This document shows, in pieces, positions 24,865-33,231 of a stretch of 64,000 bases of DNA. The stretch spans positions 1,798,001 through 1,862,000 of the forward strand of contig NZ_CP014699.1 in NCBI RefSeq assembly GCF_001642085.1, in the 5' to 3' direction. Within the stretch, counting starts at the first letter, position 1. Each line of letters begins with the position of its first letter. The stretch is from Streptococcus pantholopis. GTDB taxonomy: Bacteria > Bacillota > Bacilli > Lactobacillales > Streptococcaceae. The notes beneath the pieces were generated by a model. It was not told the origin of the DNA and did no database searches. It saw nothing but the letters and a program-made list of their open reading frames with translations. Position numbers and translations under genes: made by a program.

Positions 24865-25987
24865 TTCTCAGCGTAGGTGCTTTCTGAACAATTGTTTCAT
24901 CAGTAGCAATCGAAACATCTAATGATTTTTCCAGCTCATCCTGTGGTAAAGACAAATATGATAGTATTTCATTTTTTTGTAAAATATCATTATTAACAAT
25001 TAGTTCAAACACTTTTCGATAAAGGCTTGGTTTCTCAACCGACATCTCATCATCTAGAGGCTCTTTCTTCTTCCATTTATTATAGGCTATCCGCCTGAAT
25101 AAATAGAGCCTTTGATCTTCTGAAATTAATTCTAATTGAAAAGTTCTCATAACCATTGCCTGAATAGACACTTTCCAACGTTTCTTTAATTCTATATAAA
25201 AGTCTAAATTCGTTGACAATAGTGAATCTAAGAAACCTTTTTCTGGTAATAGCAAGCAGGATGCAAAATAATGTGCTTGCTTCTCAATAACATTTTTTAG
25301 TTCTTGAGGCGTATAGTCATGAATGCTTTCAACATCTCCGTGAAGTAAGATATGCCCTAGTTCATGGGCAACATTAAAACGGCGACGCACAGCAGATTCT
25401 CCATTATCTGTCAACATAATAAAAGGTCGATCCTCTATCCATTCTGAAACAGCATCTAAAGTATCATCTGACATAGTGGATTCGACAACAATAACACCAT
25501 GCACTTCAGCACTTTCAATCAAATTGGCAATTGGTAGGTTCTCACCTAACCCCCAGCATTTTCTTAGCTCTGCTGCCTTGTTTTCAATATCTTCATTGGT
25601 AATATCATAAATATTTTTCATCAAAGTCTCAGGCAAAGTCAATTTAGGAAAATTGACATATCGTGATAGAAAATCATAAATTTCTTTTTGAAATTCTAAT
25701 CTCACAGCCTGCATATCTCTGGTCCGCTTTGTTGCAGCGGATTGGCTTCTAAAGAAAGTAGCTCCTTCATAAAAACCTTTGTTTTCAGAGGTAAAGTAGT
25801 TATAGGGAAAATTCAGTTCAGATACAATTGCCAACAAATTAGTCGCACCAGGCTGTGTTTTCCCCAACTCATAGTTAGAAACCATCTGCCTTGAAATTCC
25901 TGTTCTCTCAGCGAGTTCTTTCTTAGTCAATCCTCTAGCTATACGAGCTTTCTTTAGTTTAGAAGGATTAAATCTTGCGTGTTCCAT
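24854..25987 (-). CDS. XRE-family regulator with ImmA/IrrE metallopeptidase domain
   Basis: This 377-aa cytosolic protein has an N-terminal helix-turn-helix (about 9-50: ARGLTKKELAERTGISRQMV) and a zinc-peptidase domain with HELGH at 208-212. ImmA-type proteases relieve repression by cleaving a phage or ICE repressor; the fused form may regulate itself or a target on damage or infection. It is the last gene of a three-gene unit: its ribosome-binding site lies in the preceding 54-codon gene, and the two overlap by 20 nt. An extensive palindrome lies in the operon promoter. The unit is AT-rich and flanked by 43-bp direct repeats, which suggests acquired DNA. A toxin-antitoxin or defence role is possible but unproven. 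Confidence 0.88.
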   Translation of the reverse strand: MEHARFNPSKLKKARIARGLTKKELAERTGISRQMVSNYELGKTQPGATNLLAIVSELNFPYNYFTSENKGFYEGATFFRSQSAATKRTRDMQAVRLEFQKEIYDFLSRYVNFPKLTLPETLMKNIYDITNEDIENKAAELRKCWGLGENLPIANLIESAEVHGVIVVESTMSDDTLDAVSEWIEDRPFIMLTDNGESAVRRRFNVAHELGHILLHGDVESIHDYTPQELKNVIEKQAHYFASCLLLPEKGFLDSLLSTNLDFYIELKKRWKVSIQAMVMRTFQLELISEDQRLYLFRRIAYNKWKKKEPLDDEMSVEKPSLYRKVFELIVNNDILQKNEILSYLSLPQDELEKSLDVSIATDETIVQKAPTLRIIK

Positions 25988-26132
25988 TAATTTCTCTCCT
26001 AAGTAATTCTTCTGAAAGGTCCGTTAAAGTCAAATCTAAGCGCTTCTGTGTTGCTTTTTCCTCAGCGGTCGAAGTAATAATTCTTTGAGCATTTAAGATA
26101 TCCACTTTTTCAATCCACTTCTCACTCGCCAT
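25968..26132 (-). CDS. 54-aa small protein in the XRE-ImmA operon
   Basis: ATG at 26132 opens a 55-codon frame starting MASEKWIEKVDILNAQRIIT and ending in TAA at 25968-25970. It ends inside the XRE-ImmA gene with a 20-nt overlap and starts 15 nt after the 162-aa gene, so spacing is operon-like. The product is charged and helical (EEKATQKRLDLTLTDLSEEL). The AGGAG for the next gene lies near its end. No family is recognised. Tight spacing and lack of internal stops support it. Confidence 0.55.
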   Translation of the reverse strand: MASEKWIEKVDILNAQRIITSTAEEKATQKRLDLTLTDLSEELLRREINGTRKI

Positions 26133-26147
26133 ATCTGGCAATCCTAA

Positions 26148-26636
26148 TTATACAAATTCTAACTGATGATTGCCACCACCATAAGTTAACAATAAATAAG
26201 GCGGATTGTTTTCATCATAAGAATGATTTAAATCTTCTTGAGTCGTAAATAAATCAAACTGTCGATTTTTAATACTTCCGAGACTTCTATGAAGAGCTTT
26301 CGATGGCATACTTGCCGCAGTTCTTGTCTTGACTGGTGAAATGATAGCACCTTTTGTTTCTATCATAGTATAAGTATAGCCATTCTTATTGTTAGCGGCT
26401 GACACCATTTGAACATCTGATTTCATTAATGAATCACTAAGTACCAAGCGTAAAGCAACATCAACCAAAGCTTGCCTAATATGGCCGTATGTTTTACGCA
26501 TTTCTGGACGCTTCAAAACAGGTGTAGATTCTACTAAATCCCAAAGAAAACGATAAGCTTCCCTTACACTGTAAACTAATTCTCCCGCTAATCTAATATC
26601 ACATTCTTGCTTCAAGTAATCCTGTAAAATTCCCAT
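26148..26636 (-). CDS. Unknown protein, first gene of the XRE-ImmA operon
   Basis: This 162-aa soluble protein starts MGILQDYLKQECDIRLAGEL. The ATG at 26636 is chosen because GGAG lies 9 nt upstream; earlier in-frame starts overlap that site. It has an N-terminal helical half (SVREAYRFLWDLVESTPVL, TYGHIRQALVDVALRLVLSD) and a more polar, strand-rich C-terminal half ending NPPYLLLTYGGGNHQLEFV. I do not recognise the family. As the first gene of a unit ending in an XRE/ImmA regulator, it could be an effector or toxin controlled by that regulator, but nothing in the sequence shows a catalytic motif. Confidence 0.65.
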   Translation of the reverse strand: MGILQDYLKQECDIRLAGELVYSVREAYRFLWDLVESTPVLKRPEMRKTYGHIRQALVDVALRLVLSDSLMKSDVQMVSAANNKNGYTYTMIETKGAIISPVKTRTAASMPSKALHRSLGSIKNRQFDLFTTQEDLNHSYDENNPPYLLLTYGGGNHQLEFV

Positions 26637-26677
26637 AATAACCATCTCCAATTAATATAGCGCTATCTATGTTAATA

Positions 26678-26706
26678 GTTTACATTTTTTTAAAAAAAAT
26701 GTAAAC
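26678..26706 (-). promoter_or_regulatory. 29-bp palindromic operator in the XRE-ImmA operon promoter
   Basis: GTTTACATTTTTTT and its complement (with one extra A) form a near-perfect palindrome. On the minus strand TTTACA can act as -35 and, 17 bp on, TAAACT as -10, both inside the palindrome. Binding by the operon's XRE protein would repress it. This is the obvious candidate autoregulatory site. Confidence 0.65.
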
Positions 26707-26724
26707 ACTAAAAACATACTATCA

Positions 26725-26767
26725 CATAAAAAAGAAGCCTTAAGCTTGAGACTTCTTCACTTTATAA
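26725..26767 (-). repeat. 43-bp direct repeat, right copy
   Basis: This matches 24822-24864 except for one base (GAGACTTC versus GAGGCTTC). It lies upstream of the operon, whereas the left copy covers the end of its last gene. The pair brackets a 1.9-kb module. Confidence 0.85.
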
Positions 26768-26903
26768 GTTTTAAGCAAAATCTACTTCAAAATTTTACGC
26801 ATGACAGTTTTCTTAGATAAAAAACAGGCCAACAGTAGCTGTTCTTCAGATGGCTGTGTTATGATTTTTAAAGAACCTATTCATAACTAATAGGAGAAAT
26901 GAT

Positions 26904-27662
26904 ATGAACAGATTACAGGCTATTCGAGGCACTAAAAAGATTCGTTTGCTCAAATGGTGGGATATTCTCATCCTAACCCTTATCCTCTTTTTTCAGGCCA
27001 TCCAAACTTCGTTTGCTATCTTCTTTACATTAGAAGATGGTGCGCTTGCGGATGTCCCAGAATTCACTAGCGCGGTTAATTGGCAGGCCTTTTTACACCA
27101 GTCTTTCTTACTGTTTCTGGCTTTTTTGTATCTATGGCTGCGTCATTTTGATTTTTCTGTATGGACATCAAAGATTCGCATTACTCCGCGAGCTATCTTT
27201 ATGGGAGTTGGCATTTTTATTGGTTTTTCACTCATTTTCGATTTATATTTGATAGGGACTTCTATGCTGATGCCGCCGACAGCAGCTGAAGCCAGCGTTA
27301 GCTATGCTGCCACACCTACCAGCTTGCACCCTCTGCTCCAAAGACTCTCAGAAGTTGACCTGTCCTTATTGGTTTTTTCTGCTTTAAATGGTTTCTATGA
27401 GGAAATTTTCTTTCTTGGCGTATGCTTAACGGTGAAAGCAGAGCATCGGCGCTGGGCATTGCTGTACTCGCTCATTGTTCGTTACGCCTTCCATACTTAT
27501 CAGGGTAACATTCCTGCTCTGGGAATTGGTATCTTGATGGGGACTGTCTATTACGTTTTGTATGCACGGATGAAAGAGAAAAACCTTTTCCCTTTCTTCT
27601 TAGGACATGCCATTAGTGATGTGATGGGGCTAGGAATTCTCGGTTATTTTTGGTGGTTTTAA
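26904..27662 (+). CDS. CPBP-family intramembrane protease-like protein
   Basis: This 252-aa polytopic membrane protein has about six to seven hydrophobic segments. The paired glutamates of the CPBP (Abi/Rce1-like) family are in LNGFYEEIFFLGVCL (about residues 170-184), with later conserved His residues (YAFHTYQGN, FFLGHAISD). Family members are membrane proteases or bacteriocin self-immunity proteins. AGGAG precedes the ATG at 26904. It is clearly paralogous to the gene at 36503 (same KWWDILIL/LRWFDLAV start, NGFYEEIFFLG and FHTYQG), although the two lie 10 kb apart. Confidence 0.85.
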   Translation: MNRLQAIRGTKKIRLLKWWDILILTLILFFQAIQTSFAIFFTLEDGALADVPEFTSAVNWQAFLHQSFLLFLAFLYLWLRHFDFSVWTSKIRITPRAIFMGVGIFIGFSLIFDLYLIGTSMLMPPTAAEASVSYAATPTSLHPLLQRLSEVDLSLLVFSALNGFYEEIFFLGVCLTVKAEHRRWALLYSLIVRYAFHTYQGNIPALGIGILMGTVYYVLYARMKEKNLFPFFLGHAISDVMGLGILGYFWWF

Positions 27663-27792
27663 CATCTTTACCATGCCGAACGGGCAGTAAAGAAAGCCAC
27701 TAGATTCATTTAATCCTGAAAACATCCCTTGCGAGTGCAGTTTCTGAACTCTTTCAAGGGAAAGATTATTAAAAAATTAAAAAGGAGACTGT

Positions 27793-28542
27793 ATGGACCG
27801 TCAAAAATCTATTTATACGATTTCACTTATCTACGCTGCTATAATGCTTGGGAGTTACTTTTATACTTTTCAAGCTAGGGGAATTTCCTATTCATCTAAT
27901 CAGTTTTTGATTTCTGAACTGCCATTTTTAGGATTGCTTGCTGCTATGATGGTGCTATATGTTATGAAAAACCCTCAAAACGTTGAGCTGAGGGAAAAAT
28001 TCCCGCTGAGACGGCGGTATTTCTTCTTGGGCTTTGTGCCATTGGCAATTAGTATTATGGCCTTTTGGCTGCTGCAATCCCATCTAGCATTTTCTTCCAT
28101 TGGTATTTTTGTTGCCACTATTTGTGTTGGCGTCGGAGAAGAATTGTTATTTAGAAAGGTGCTGCTAGCATATTTCTTAGAGCGCTTTCCGAGAAAACAG
28201 GCTATTATCTTCTCCGCCTTGTGTTTTGGGCTATTTCATGCCATCAATTTATTTGCGGGCAGTAGTCTAAAAGGCGTCATTTTGCAAGTGGTGGTGACTA
28301 CTATCTCTGGCTTTTATTACGCTTATCTTTACCTGTTCACCAAAAAAATCAGCTGGTGTGCAGCCGATCATGGTCTGTGGGATTACTTCTTGACGATGAT
28401 TACTGGAAAGCTCCCTCCAATTTTCTTTATTCTGGTTTTTCTACAACAAGCTTTCCGCTTAGGGATGATATTATTTATGACACATCAGGCTAAGAAGATT
28501 CCAGAACATACAGACTTTGAATCTTCACAAAGCAAGGCCTAA
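27793..28542 (+). CDS. CPBP-family intramembrane protease-like protein
   Basis: This 249-aa membrane protein has about seven hydrophobic segments. The family motif 1 (EExxxR) is VGVGEELLFRKVLL, and the second motif is ALCFGLFHAINLF with its conserved histidine. AAAGGAG lies before the ATG at 27793. It follows the previous CPBP gene by 130 bp but is not closely related to it. The C terminus is hydrophilic (QAKKIPEHTDFESS). A role in bacteriocin immunity or protein processing is known for some family members; no specific role can be read here. Confidence 0.83.
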   Translation: MDRQKSIYTISLIYAAIMLGSYFYTFQARGISYSSNQFLISELPFLGLLAAMMVLYVMKNPQNVELREKFPLRRRYFFLGFVPLAISIMAFWLLQSHLAFSSIGIFVATICVGVGEELLFRKVLLAYFLERFPRKQAIIFSALCFGLFHAINLFAGSSLKGVILQVVVTTISGFYYAYLYLFTKKISWCAADHGLWDYFLTMITGKLPPIFFILVFLQQAFRLGMILFMTHQAKKIPEHTDFESSQSKA

Positions 28543-28775
28543 AAACAAGAGAAACTTCAATTATTCCTATCAAATCTCAATTCATATAGCCACTTTACGG
28601 CGGCCAGCTCTGGTAAACCTACTTGACAATCTGGAAGAACAAATCCTAGTTTGCTTTTATTGCAGCCGTAGTTCTTTGCTAGGCAAGAAAAACAGAAAAA
28701 TCTCCTTGGACAATCCAGGTCACCCGTGAAAACGGGTGGCTTGTACAAAGGAAAGACTGCATTTTCTTCACTCTT
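28543..28775. other. Intergenic stretch without recognisable gene
   Basis: No frame with a start and ribosome-binding site was found. A short GC hairpin (CACCCGTGAAAACGGGTG) occurs near 28720. The stretch runs into the integrase remnant and may be decayed mobile-element DNA. Confidence 0.4.
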
Positions 28776-28901
28776 ATGAAACGTTTAGGGAATAGCTCCA
28801 TAAATATTACAATAAATGTGTACTCTCCCTTATTTCCAACACAACAAAAAGAAGTTGCTGATGCCTTTGATAATTTAATTTTTAACAATAAGGCAAATTA
28901 A
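28776..28901 (+). pseudogene. C-terminal remnant of a tyrosine integrase (left)
   Basis: The frame from 28776 reads MKRLGNSSINITINVYSPLF and then PTQQKEVADAFDNLIF to a stop at 28899-28901. This is the typical end of a phage/ICE tyrosine recombinase (KRLGHSSIxxTLxxYSHLFP). The tyrosine in NVYS is kept but the histidine of LGHSS is replaced by Asn, and everything upstream is lost. It stops 27 bp before the ybaB-start repeat, where an attachment site would be expected. Confidence 0.75.
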
Positions 28902-28928
28902 GACAATAAAAATTTATACATAGGGTCT

Positions 28929-28974
28929 CCCCTTGCTATGAAAGGAAGCGCAAAAACATTATGATGAACATGCA
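28929..28974 (+). repeat. Attachment-site-like direct repeat, left copy (duplicate of the ybaB start)
   Basis: These 46 bp are identical to 33736-33781 and include the ybaB ribosome-binding site and first codons. Weaker similarity continues upstream through both integrase remnants. It marks the left end of the island. Confidence 0.85.
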
Positions 28975-29112
28975 AGACTTGCTCCACGATTTTTTAAGTC
29001 TTGCAATCGTTCAAAATGTTGATTTAAAGCTTTTCTAGATTCATTAAATCGAACTAAAAACACTTAAATTTATATCAAAAAATAGACAATAGCAGTATCT
29101 TCTTTGTAATCT

Positions 29113-29143
29113 AAAAAACGCTTCACTAACCAGTGAGGCGTTT
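29113..29143 (-). terminator. Terminator at the left end of the island
   Basis: On the minus strand AAACGCCTCACT pairs with AGTGAAGCGTTT and a T-run follows. It lies downstream of the minus-strand gene remnant ending at 29258. Confidence 0.7.
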
Positions 29144-29257
29144 CCTACTCTCTAAAACCGTTCCTGGCTTTCACTTTACACTGGTCTTAAGAGATGATTA
29201 TATTATTTTCAGAAAGATATCGTCCACATTTTTAAACTGATTATAATACTGTTGTAA

Positions 29258-29860
29258 TTATTTTGCATTTTTATTTAAGGCATCTACTCTATCAATTACT
29301 TCAAGATAATAATTCCCAATTATATTTTTTAAATAGACAAGTAATAATAATTTATATGAACCACCTACACCCTCGAATAGACAAAAGATAGAATGAGATT
29401 GATTTTCGTTTAAATGTATGTATACTGCATTGAATGAAAAATAACCACCATCTATATTATCTATACTTAGACTATTTTCTTTAACATACGGTGTAAGAAT
29501 AATATAGGTTGACTTTATTGTTCCTGAATTTTCATATATTCTTATTCTAGGCACTTCGATTTCCTTCACCACATTATTGAAAGAAGCTTTTACTTTCGAT
29601 TTACCTTCTATTTTATAAGAAATAGATAGCTTAGCTCTCCTGTCAGTTTTTAAAACATTAATTCTGTCTATATGTACAGTAATTATACTAATCAGAAATG
29701 CAAAAAATGCAATTGGTTCACTTATAACCTGCTTATAAACATAAACAATTATATTAATTAATAATTCAACACCTAATACCTCAGACTACCTCAATATATA
29801 AATTAATAAGGATAGTGCCACCCAGAACCAAAAATTTTTATAGAAATATACTTTTTTCAA
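29258..29860 (-). pseudogene. Small membrane-protein gene interrupted by an in-frame amber codon
   Basis: A single frame runs from a possible TTG start at 29860 (LKKVYFYKNFWFWVALSLLI) through a TAG codon at 29786-29788 (codon 25) and on without further stops to 29258, about 200 codons. The translation has two or three hydrophobic segments, then a soluble domain (AKLSISYKIEGKSKVKASF, YENSGTIKSTYIILTPYV) and a C-terminal YYLEVIDRVDALNKNAK. Only the last 104 codons have an apparent start (GTG), and that lacks a ribosome-binding site. I do not recognise the family. One point mutation appears to have inactivated it, unless the TAG is a sequencing error. Confidence 0.5.
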
Positions 29861-29936
29861 ATTAAATTCACTACCTCATGTTTCTATCGTATTTTCTCTG
29901 ATAATTAACATAATTAGTTTGATTTATCCTTTATAA

Positions 29937-30803
29937 TTACCTCCAATAGCTTATCTGCACAACATCTTCAACATACTTTCTTATCGCTCTAACATTAGGA
30001 AGAGCATTTAATTTAGATTCCATGCTTTCTAAAATCTTAACTTCATCTAAATATCCCTTATACTCCTTAGTCATGGATTCTGAGTCAATAATTTTTGAAT
30101 AGACTATCTTTGAAATCTGCTTCTTCTCGTCAAAAGATAACTGAGAAAATTTAATAAAGCCATCGAATCGGCTTAATAGCGTTACATCAACATTTTTCTC
30201 CATTTCTGACCGACTTTTAAAATTAGATGTGCAAATAATAATTGAATTACTTAAATCTACTTTATAATTTTGGTCTTCATAGATACCTTCATCAAACATT
30301 TGAAAGAAGGTACTATGAAAAAATGCAGGAGCTAGAGCAAACTCATCAAGCAAAATAACATTAGATTCTCTGTTTAATAATGTTTTAGAAAACGAGTCTT
30401 CGCTATGATTTGTTGATTTAAAATATTTTACACTTGATTCACCACCAACCATAGACATTTGTTCTCGAATAATATTGTCATTCCCATATAGTGTAGTTGA
30501 TAGTTGTTTTGCTGTTTCAGTTTTTCCAATCCCTGGTTCACCATAAAACATTAAAACTAATGGTTTTGAACTCGGACGTATTAGTTGAGCAACTAGTTTT
30601 CTTAATAAACTTTTCTTAGCTTCTCCTTGGCCAATTATGCTTTCATTTAAGTCATGTATTACATCTTGTAAGTCATGTATTACATCTTGAAACTGTTTCT
30701 TTTCAATTTTCTTAAAAGTACTTTGCTCAATATGTACACTTTCCGAAGGAATTTGTTGCCTAATTAAGTGAAAAAATTTTTTAGGAGGATTATGAAGGTA
30801 CAC
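29937..30803 (-). CDS. AAA+ ATPase (Clp/HSP100-like core), probably N-terminally truncated
   Basis: The readable 288 aa hold one AAA+ module: Walker A GEPGIGKT (88-95), Walker B VILLDEF (about 149-155), a sensor-1-like IIICTSNF, an arginine-finger-like LLSRFDGF, and a C-terminal lid. A 21-bp tandem duplication gives DVIHDLQDVIHDL just before it. The open frame continues upstream past the nominal GTG at 30803, without a better start, to about 30860, where the IS remnant begins, so the 5' end is probably cut off by the IS. The relation to Clp-type unfoldases is by motif. Its partners and function are unknown, and it may not be expressed. Confidence 0.65.
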   Translation of the reverse strand: MYLHNPPKKFFHLIRQQIPSESVHIEQSTFKKIEKKQFQDVIHDLQDVIHDLNESIIGQGEAKKSLLRKLVAQLIRPSSKPLVLMFYGEPGIGKTETAKQLSTTLYGNDNIIREQMSMVGGESSVKYFKSTNHSEDSFSKTLLNRESNVILLDEFALAPAFFHSTFFQMFDEGIYEDQNYKVDLSNSIIICTSNFKSRSEMEKNVDVTLLSRFDGFIKFSQLSFDEKKQISKIVYSKIIDSESMTKEYKGYLDEVKILESMESKLNALPNVRAIRKYVEDVVQISYWR

Positions 30804-30861
30804 TTCTAAAATATCGGCAAACTCAAATATTTTTACTAATAAACCAATATTTTCAAAAACT

Positions 30862-31117
30862 AAGAACCTGTATTCACAAAAAATGTTAAACTAAAACTAT
30901 GACACGAAAAGCATATGATACTGATTTAACTGATGAAGAATGGGCTAAGCTAGAACCCTATTTTCCTAAACATCGTACCTATAAATGGGCCAAACGAGAA
31001 CTTGTTAATGCGACCTTGTACATCACCAAAACAGGCTGTCAATGGCGCATGCTTCCCCATGACTTTCCCCTTTTAATAAGTAATACTAAAGACCCAAATA
31101 CCTTGTTAGATTGGTGA
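30862..31117 (+). mobile_element. IS5-family insertion sequence remnant (transposase N terminus)
   Basis: From ATG at 30899 a 72-aa frame begins [20 protein letters not shown] and includes [12 protein letters not shown], the conserved N-terminal helix-turn-helix region of IS5-group transposases. After MLPHDFP the sequence is unrelated and the DDE domain is missing. About 35 bp upstream of the ATG belong to the element end. It cannot transpose by itself. Confidence 0.8.
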
Positions 31118-31537
31118 ATATTAATTCCAGCACAAGACCGATATAAGATATCCATAACTATCTTCCTTCTTCTAGAAAATAGTGGACTTATCTACTGAAT
31201 TAAATCATATTTTTATACTTATGCTCTGTGCGATATCTTTGAGAGTCCTCATCGGTAGAGTGGATTAGTTTATTCCTTGATAACAGCGATCGTTAAAATT
31301 ATCAACCACAAAGCCCTCACTAAGTCCTAATGAGGGCTCTATGCTTTGTTTTCATACTTTTGTGGGTAATTGCAAAGCAATCATCAGTGTCTGTCCCAGA
31401 TTCCTTTTATTTCTCTACCAAAGATAAAACATACATGAAAATTTTCATCATAGTTAATTCTTGCCCTACACCAATTTAACTATTAATCAAAATACTATAA
31501 ATTACATAGAAACCCCTATTATAATTTTGATTAAGCC
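31118..31537. other. Gene-free part of the island with one terminator
   Basis: The hairpin AGCCCTCA...TGAGGGCT at 31312-31338 (11-nt loop) is the only structure seen. No open frame with a ribosome-binding site is present. Composition is very AT-rich. Confidence 0.4.
31312..31338 (+). terminator. Hairpin, probable terminator
   Basis: AGCCCTCA and TGAGGGCT pair around an 11-nt loop; the flanks are AT-rich but the T-run is poor. Confidence 0.5.
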
Positions 31538-31999
31538 CTAATCATCTCCTATTTCATCATAAATTATATCATATAGAATATTGCTTTCGTAATTTTTTAA
31601 AGCAATTATGTTGTGAGGAAGAGAATTCTCTGGCAAGGAACTTGGTTTTACCCATAACAAATCTTTTATTTGGTTGGGTTCATTATTTTTTATATTAATT
31701 TCTTCATTTTTAGAAATATTATACAGAAAATAAATATAAATATAGTTATCCCGAATATTTTGAATAAGTGTAACATAGACTAACTTTTCTGGTGAAATTT
31801 TTAGTCCTAACTCCTCCGAAGCCTCTCTCACAGCAGCCTTTTTAAAATTCTCATTACTATTAACATGACCGCTGACTCCTAAATCATAAAATCCGTCTAA
31901 ATATCCAGTGTTATCTCTTAATTGTAAAAGTAATTTATTTTCTTTCAATAGGATGATAGAAACAGTAATTTTAAATTTACCATCTTCCAAATCAATCAT
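31538..31999 (-). CDS. NUDIX hydrolase
   Basis: This 153-aa protein has a complete Nudix box: GHVNSNENFKKAAV followed by REASEELGL at about residues 41-63 fits Gx5Ex7REUxEExGU. Nudix enzymes split nucleoside diphosphates linked to other groups; this one could clean damaged nucleotides. It overlaps the upstream AlkA-like gene by 8 nt, and linkage to a DNA-repair glycosylase makes a base-damage role plausible. The exact substrate cannot be read. AT-rich, part of the ybaB island. Confidence 0.85.
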   Translation of the reverse strand: MIDLEDGKFKITVSIILLKENKLLLQLRDNTGYLDGFYDLGVSGHVNSNENFKKAAVREASEELGLKISPEKLVYVTLIQNIRDNYIYIYFLYNISKNEEINIKNNEPNQIKDLLWVKPSSLPENSLPHNIIALKNYESNILYDIIYDEIGDD

Positions 32000-32918
32000 A
32001 ATTTTGCTCCTTATCCACTTTGCTAAGCATCCAAAATTCCCAAATATAATACACTAATAGCGATTTATTTCCACACCACCTATTAGTAAATTCTTTTACA
32101 TTAGTCTTTGATACGGTCCTAGTTGGTAACTTATATAAGTGCTCAACGGCTCTATGTAACCCTAAATCTGCCACAGGAATAGTATCTGGTACCATAAAAT
32201 AAAATAGCCCCAACATTTCAACTGTCCATTGACCAATTCCCTTAACCGAAATTAATAATTCTTCTAGTTCTCTAAACGAATAATCTTCTAATGAATTATC
32301 TAATGCTAAAATTTTACTAGAAACATCTATAATAGCATTTGCTCTTCTTGCGGGAATCCCAATTTCTCTAAGTTGAGAAATAGTTAAATTGTTAGCAATA
32401 AATTCAACATTAGGAAATTGATAATAATAAACTCCATCAAAATACAACCTATGGTCATACCTCGTGACAAACTTTCTAACCATATTTGATGCTACTTTTA
32501 AACTAACTTGCTGACTAATAATAGTGCGGAATACACAATTCATAAGGCTTATATCTTTTATAAGACGCAGCCCATTTAATGACTTCATCAATTCCCTAGA
32601 ATTGACATCTCCATACGCATTCAAATTTGAATAAAACTCATTATAAATTGGGTTATCCAAATCAAATACATCTCTTACCTTTTCTGTAAGCCAATCAATA
32701 TCAATTTCACTAGCCTGCCCGAACAAAATTGCAACTTTAATTGTATTACTTATTTGAGTAACTTCTAGCAAACAGTTACACCTCTTATCATCGACAAACA
32801 TTCTACATGAATTTAAATTGGTTCTGACAATCGGAAATAATTTTCCCATCCTCTCAAGACAATCCAGTGACTTAGCTAAAGAGTAGTTATCAATATCTTT
32901 AATTTCTATTATTTTCAT
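31992..32918 (-). CDS. DNA-3-methyladenine glycosylase II-like protein (AlkA/HhH-GPD)
   Basis: This 308-aa base-excision-repair glycosylase has an N-terminal AlkA-like region and, at about 210-265, the helix-hairpin-helix LLISVKGIGQWTVEML followed by FYFMVPDTIPVADLGLHR, where the aspartate of VADLG is the catalytic residue. It removes alkylated bases from DNA. It is co-transcribed with a NUDIX gene downstream and overlaps the end of a truncated gene upstream by 20 nt. As an island gene it may give alkylation resistance. Confidence 0.87.
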   Translation of the reverse strand: MKIIEIKDIDNYSLAKSLDCLERMGKLFPIVRTNLNSCRMFVDDKRCNCLLEVTQISNTIKVAILFGQASEIDIDWLTEKVRDVFDLDNPIYNEFYSNLNAYGDVNSRELMKSLNGLRLIKDISLMNCVFRTIISQQVSLKVASNMVRKFVTRYDHRLYFDGVYYYQFPNVEFIANNLTISQLREIGIPARRANAIIDVSSKILALDNSLEDYSFRELEELLISVKGIGQWTVEMLGLFYFMVPDTIPVADLGLHRAVEHLYKLPTRTVSKTNVKEFTNRWCGNKSLLVYYIWEFWMLSKVDKEQNYD

Positions 32919-33231
32919 TACTTTCCATCTTTGTCATAGCCCACGCCTTATCAATATATTTAGGTACATCACAGTCCTTTAGAGTCCAAAAATTATCAAC
33001 AGATTGGGCATCAATTTCATCATTAAATTCAACAATTTTTTTAAATTTAATAACCTTAGATTTTATTATATCATAAAAATATTGCCTATTTTTCGACACT
33101 TGACATTCAATCAATTTATATAAAGGTAAAGCTATAAAAGAAAACTCGTTACAAATAGCTTTTATTGGTGCAACAATAAGCGTATTTGGAAGGGGCCCAC
33201 TAAAAACAATAGAGGAACCTACTCGGTTTTG
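32899..33231 (-). pseudogene. 5'-truncated unknown gene upstream of alkA-like
   Basis: A frame is open from about 33231 to the stop at 32899, overlapping the glycosylase start. It reads VFSGPLPNTLIVAPIKAICN through FTLY-like polar segments and ends WAMTKMESNENNRN. No ATG or GTG with a ribosome-binding site is found at its head; the only candidate start, TTG at 33114, has none. It looks like the C-terminal ~110 residues of a gene cut at an island junction. The family is not recognised. Confidence 0.4.

Noticed and set aside
30899..31117. Functional IS5-type transposase
   Set aside because: Only the first ~55 residues match; the DDE catalytic domain is absent.
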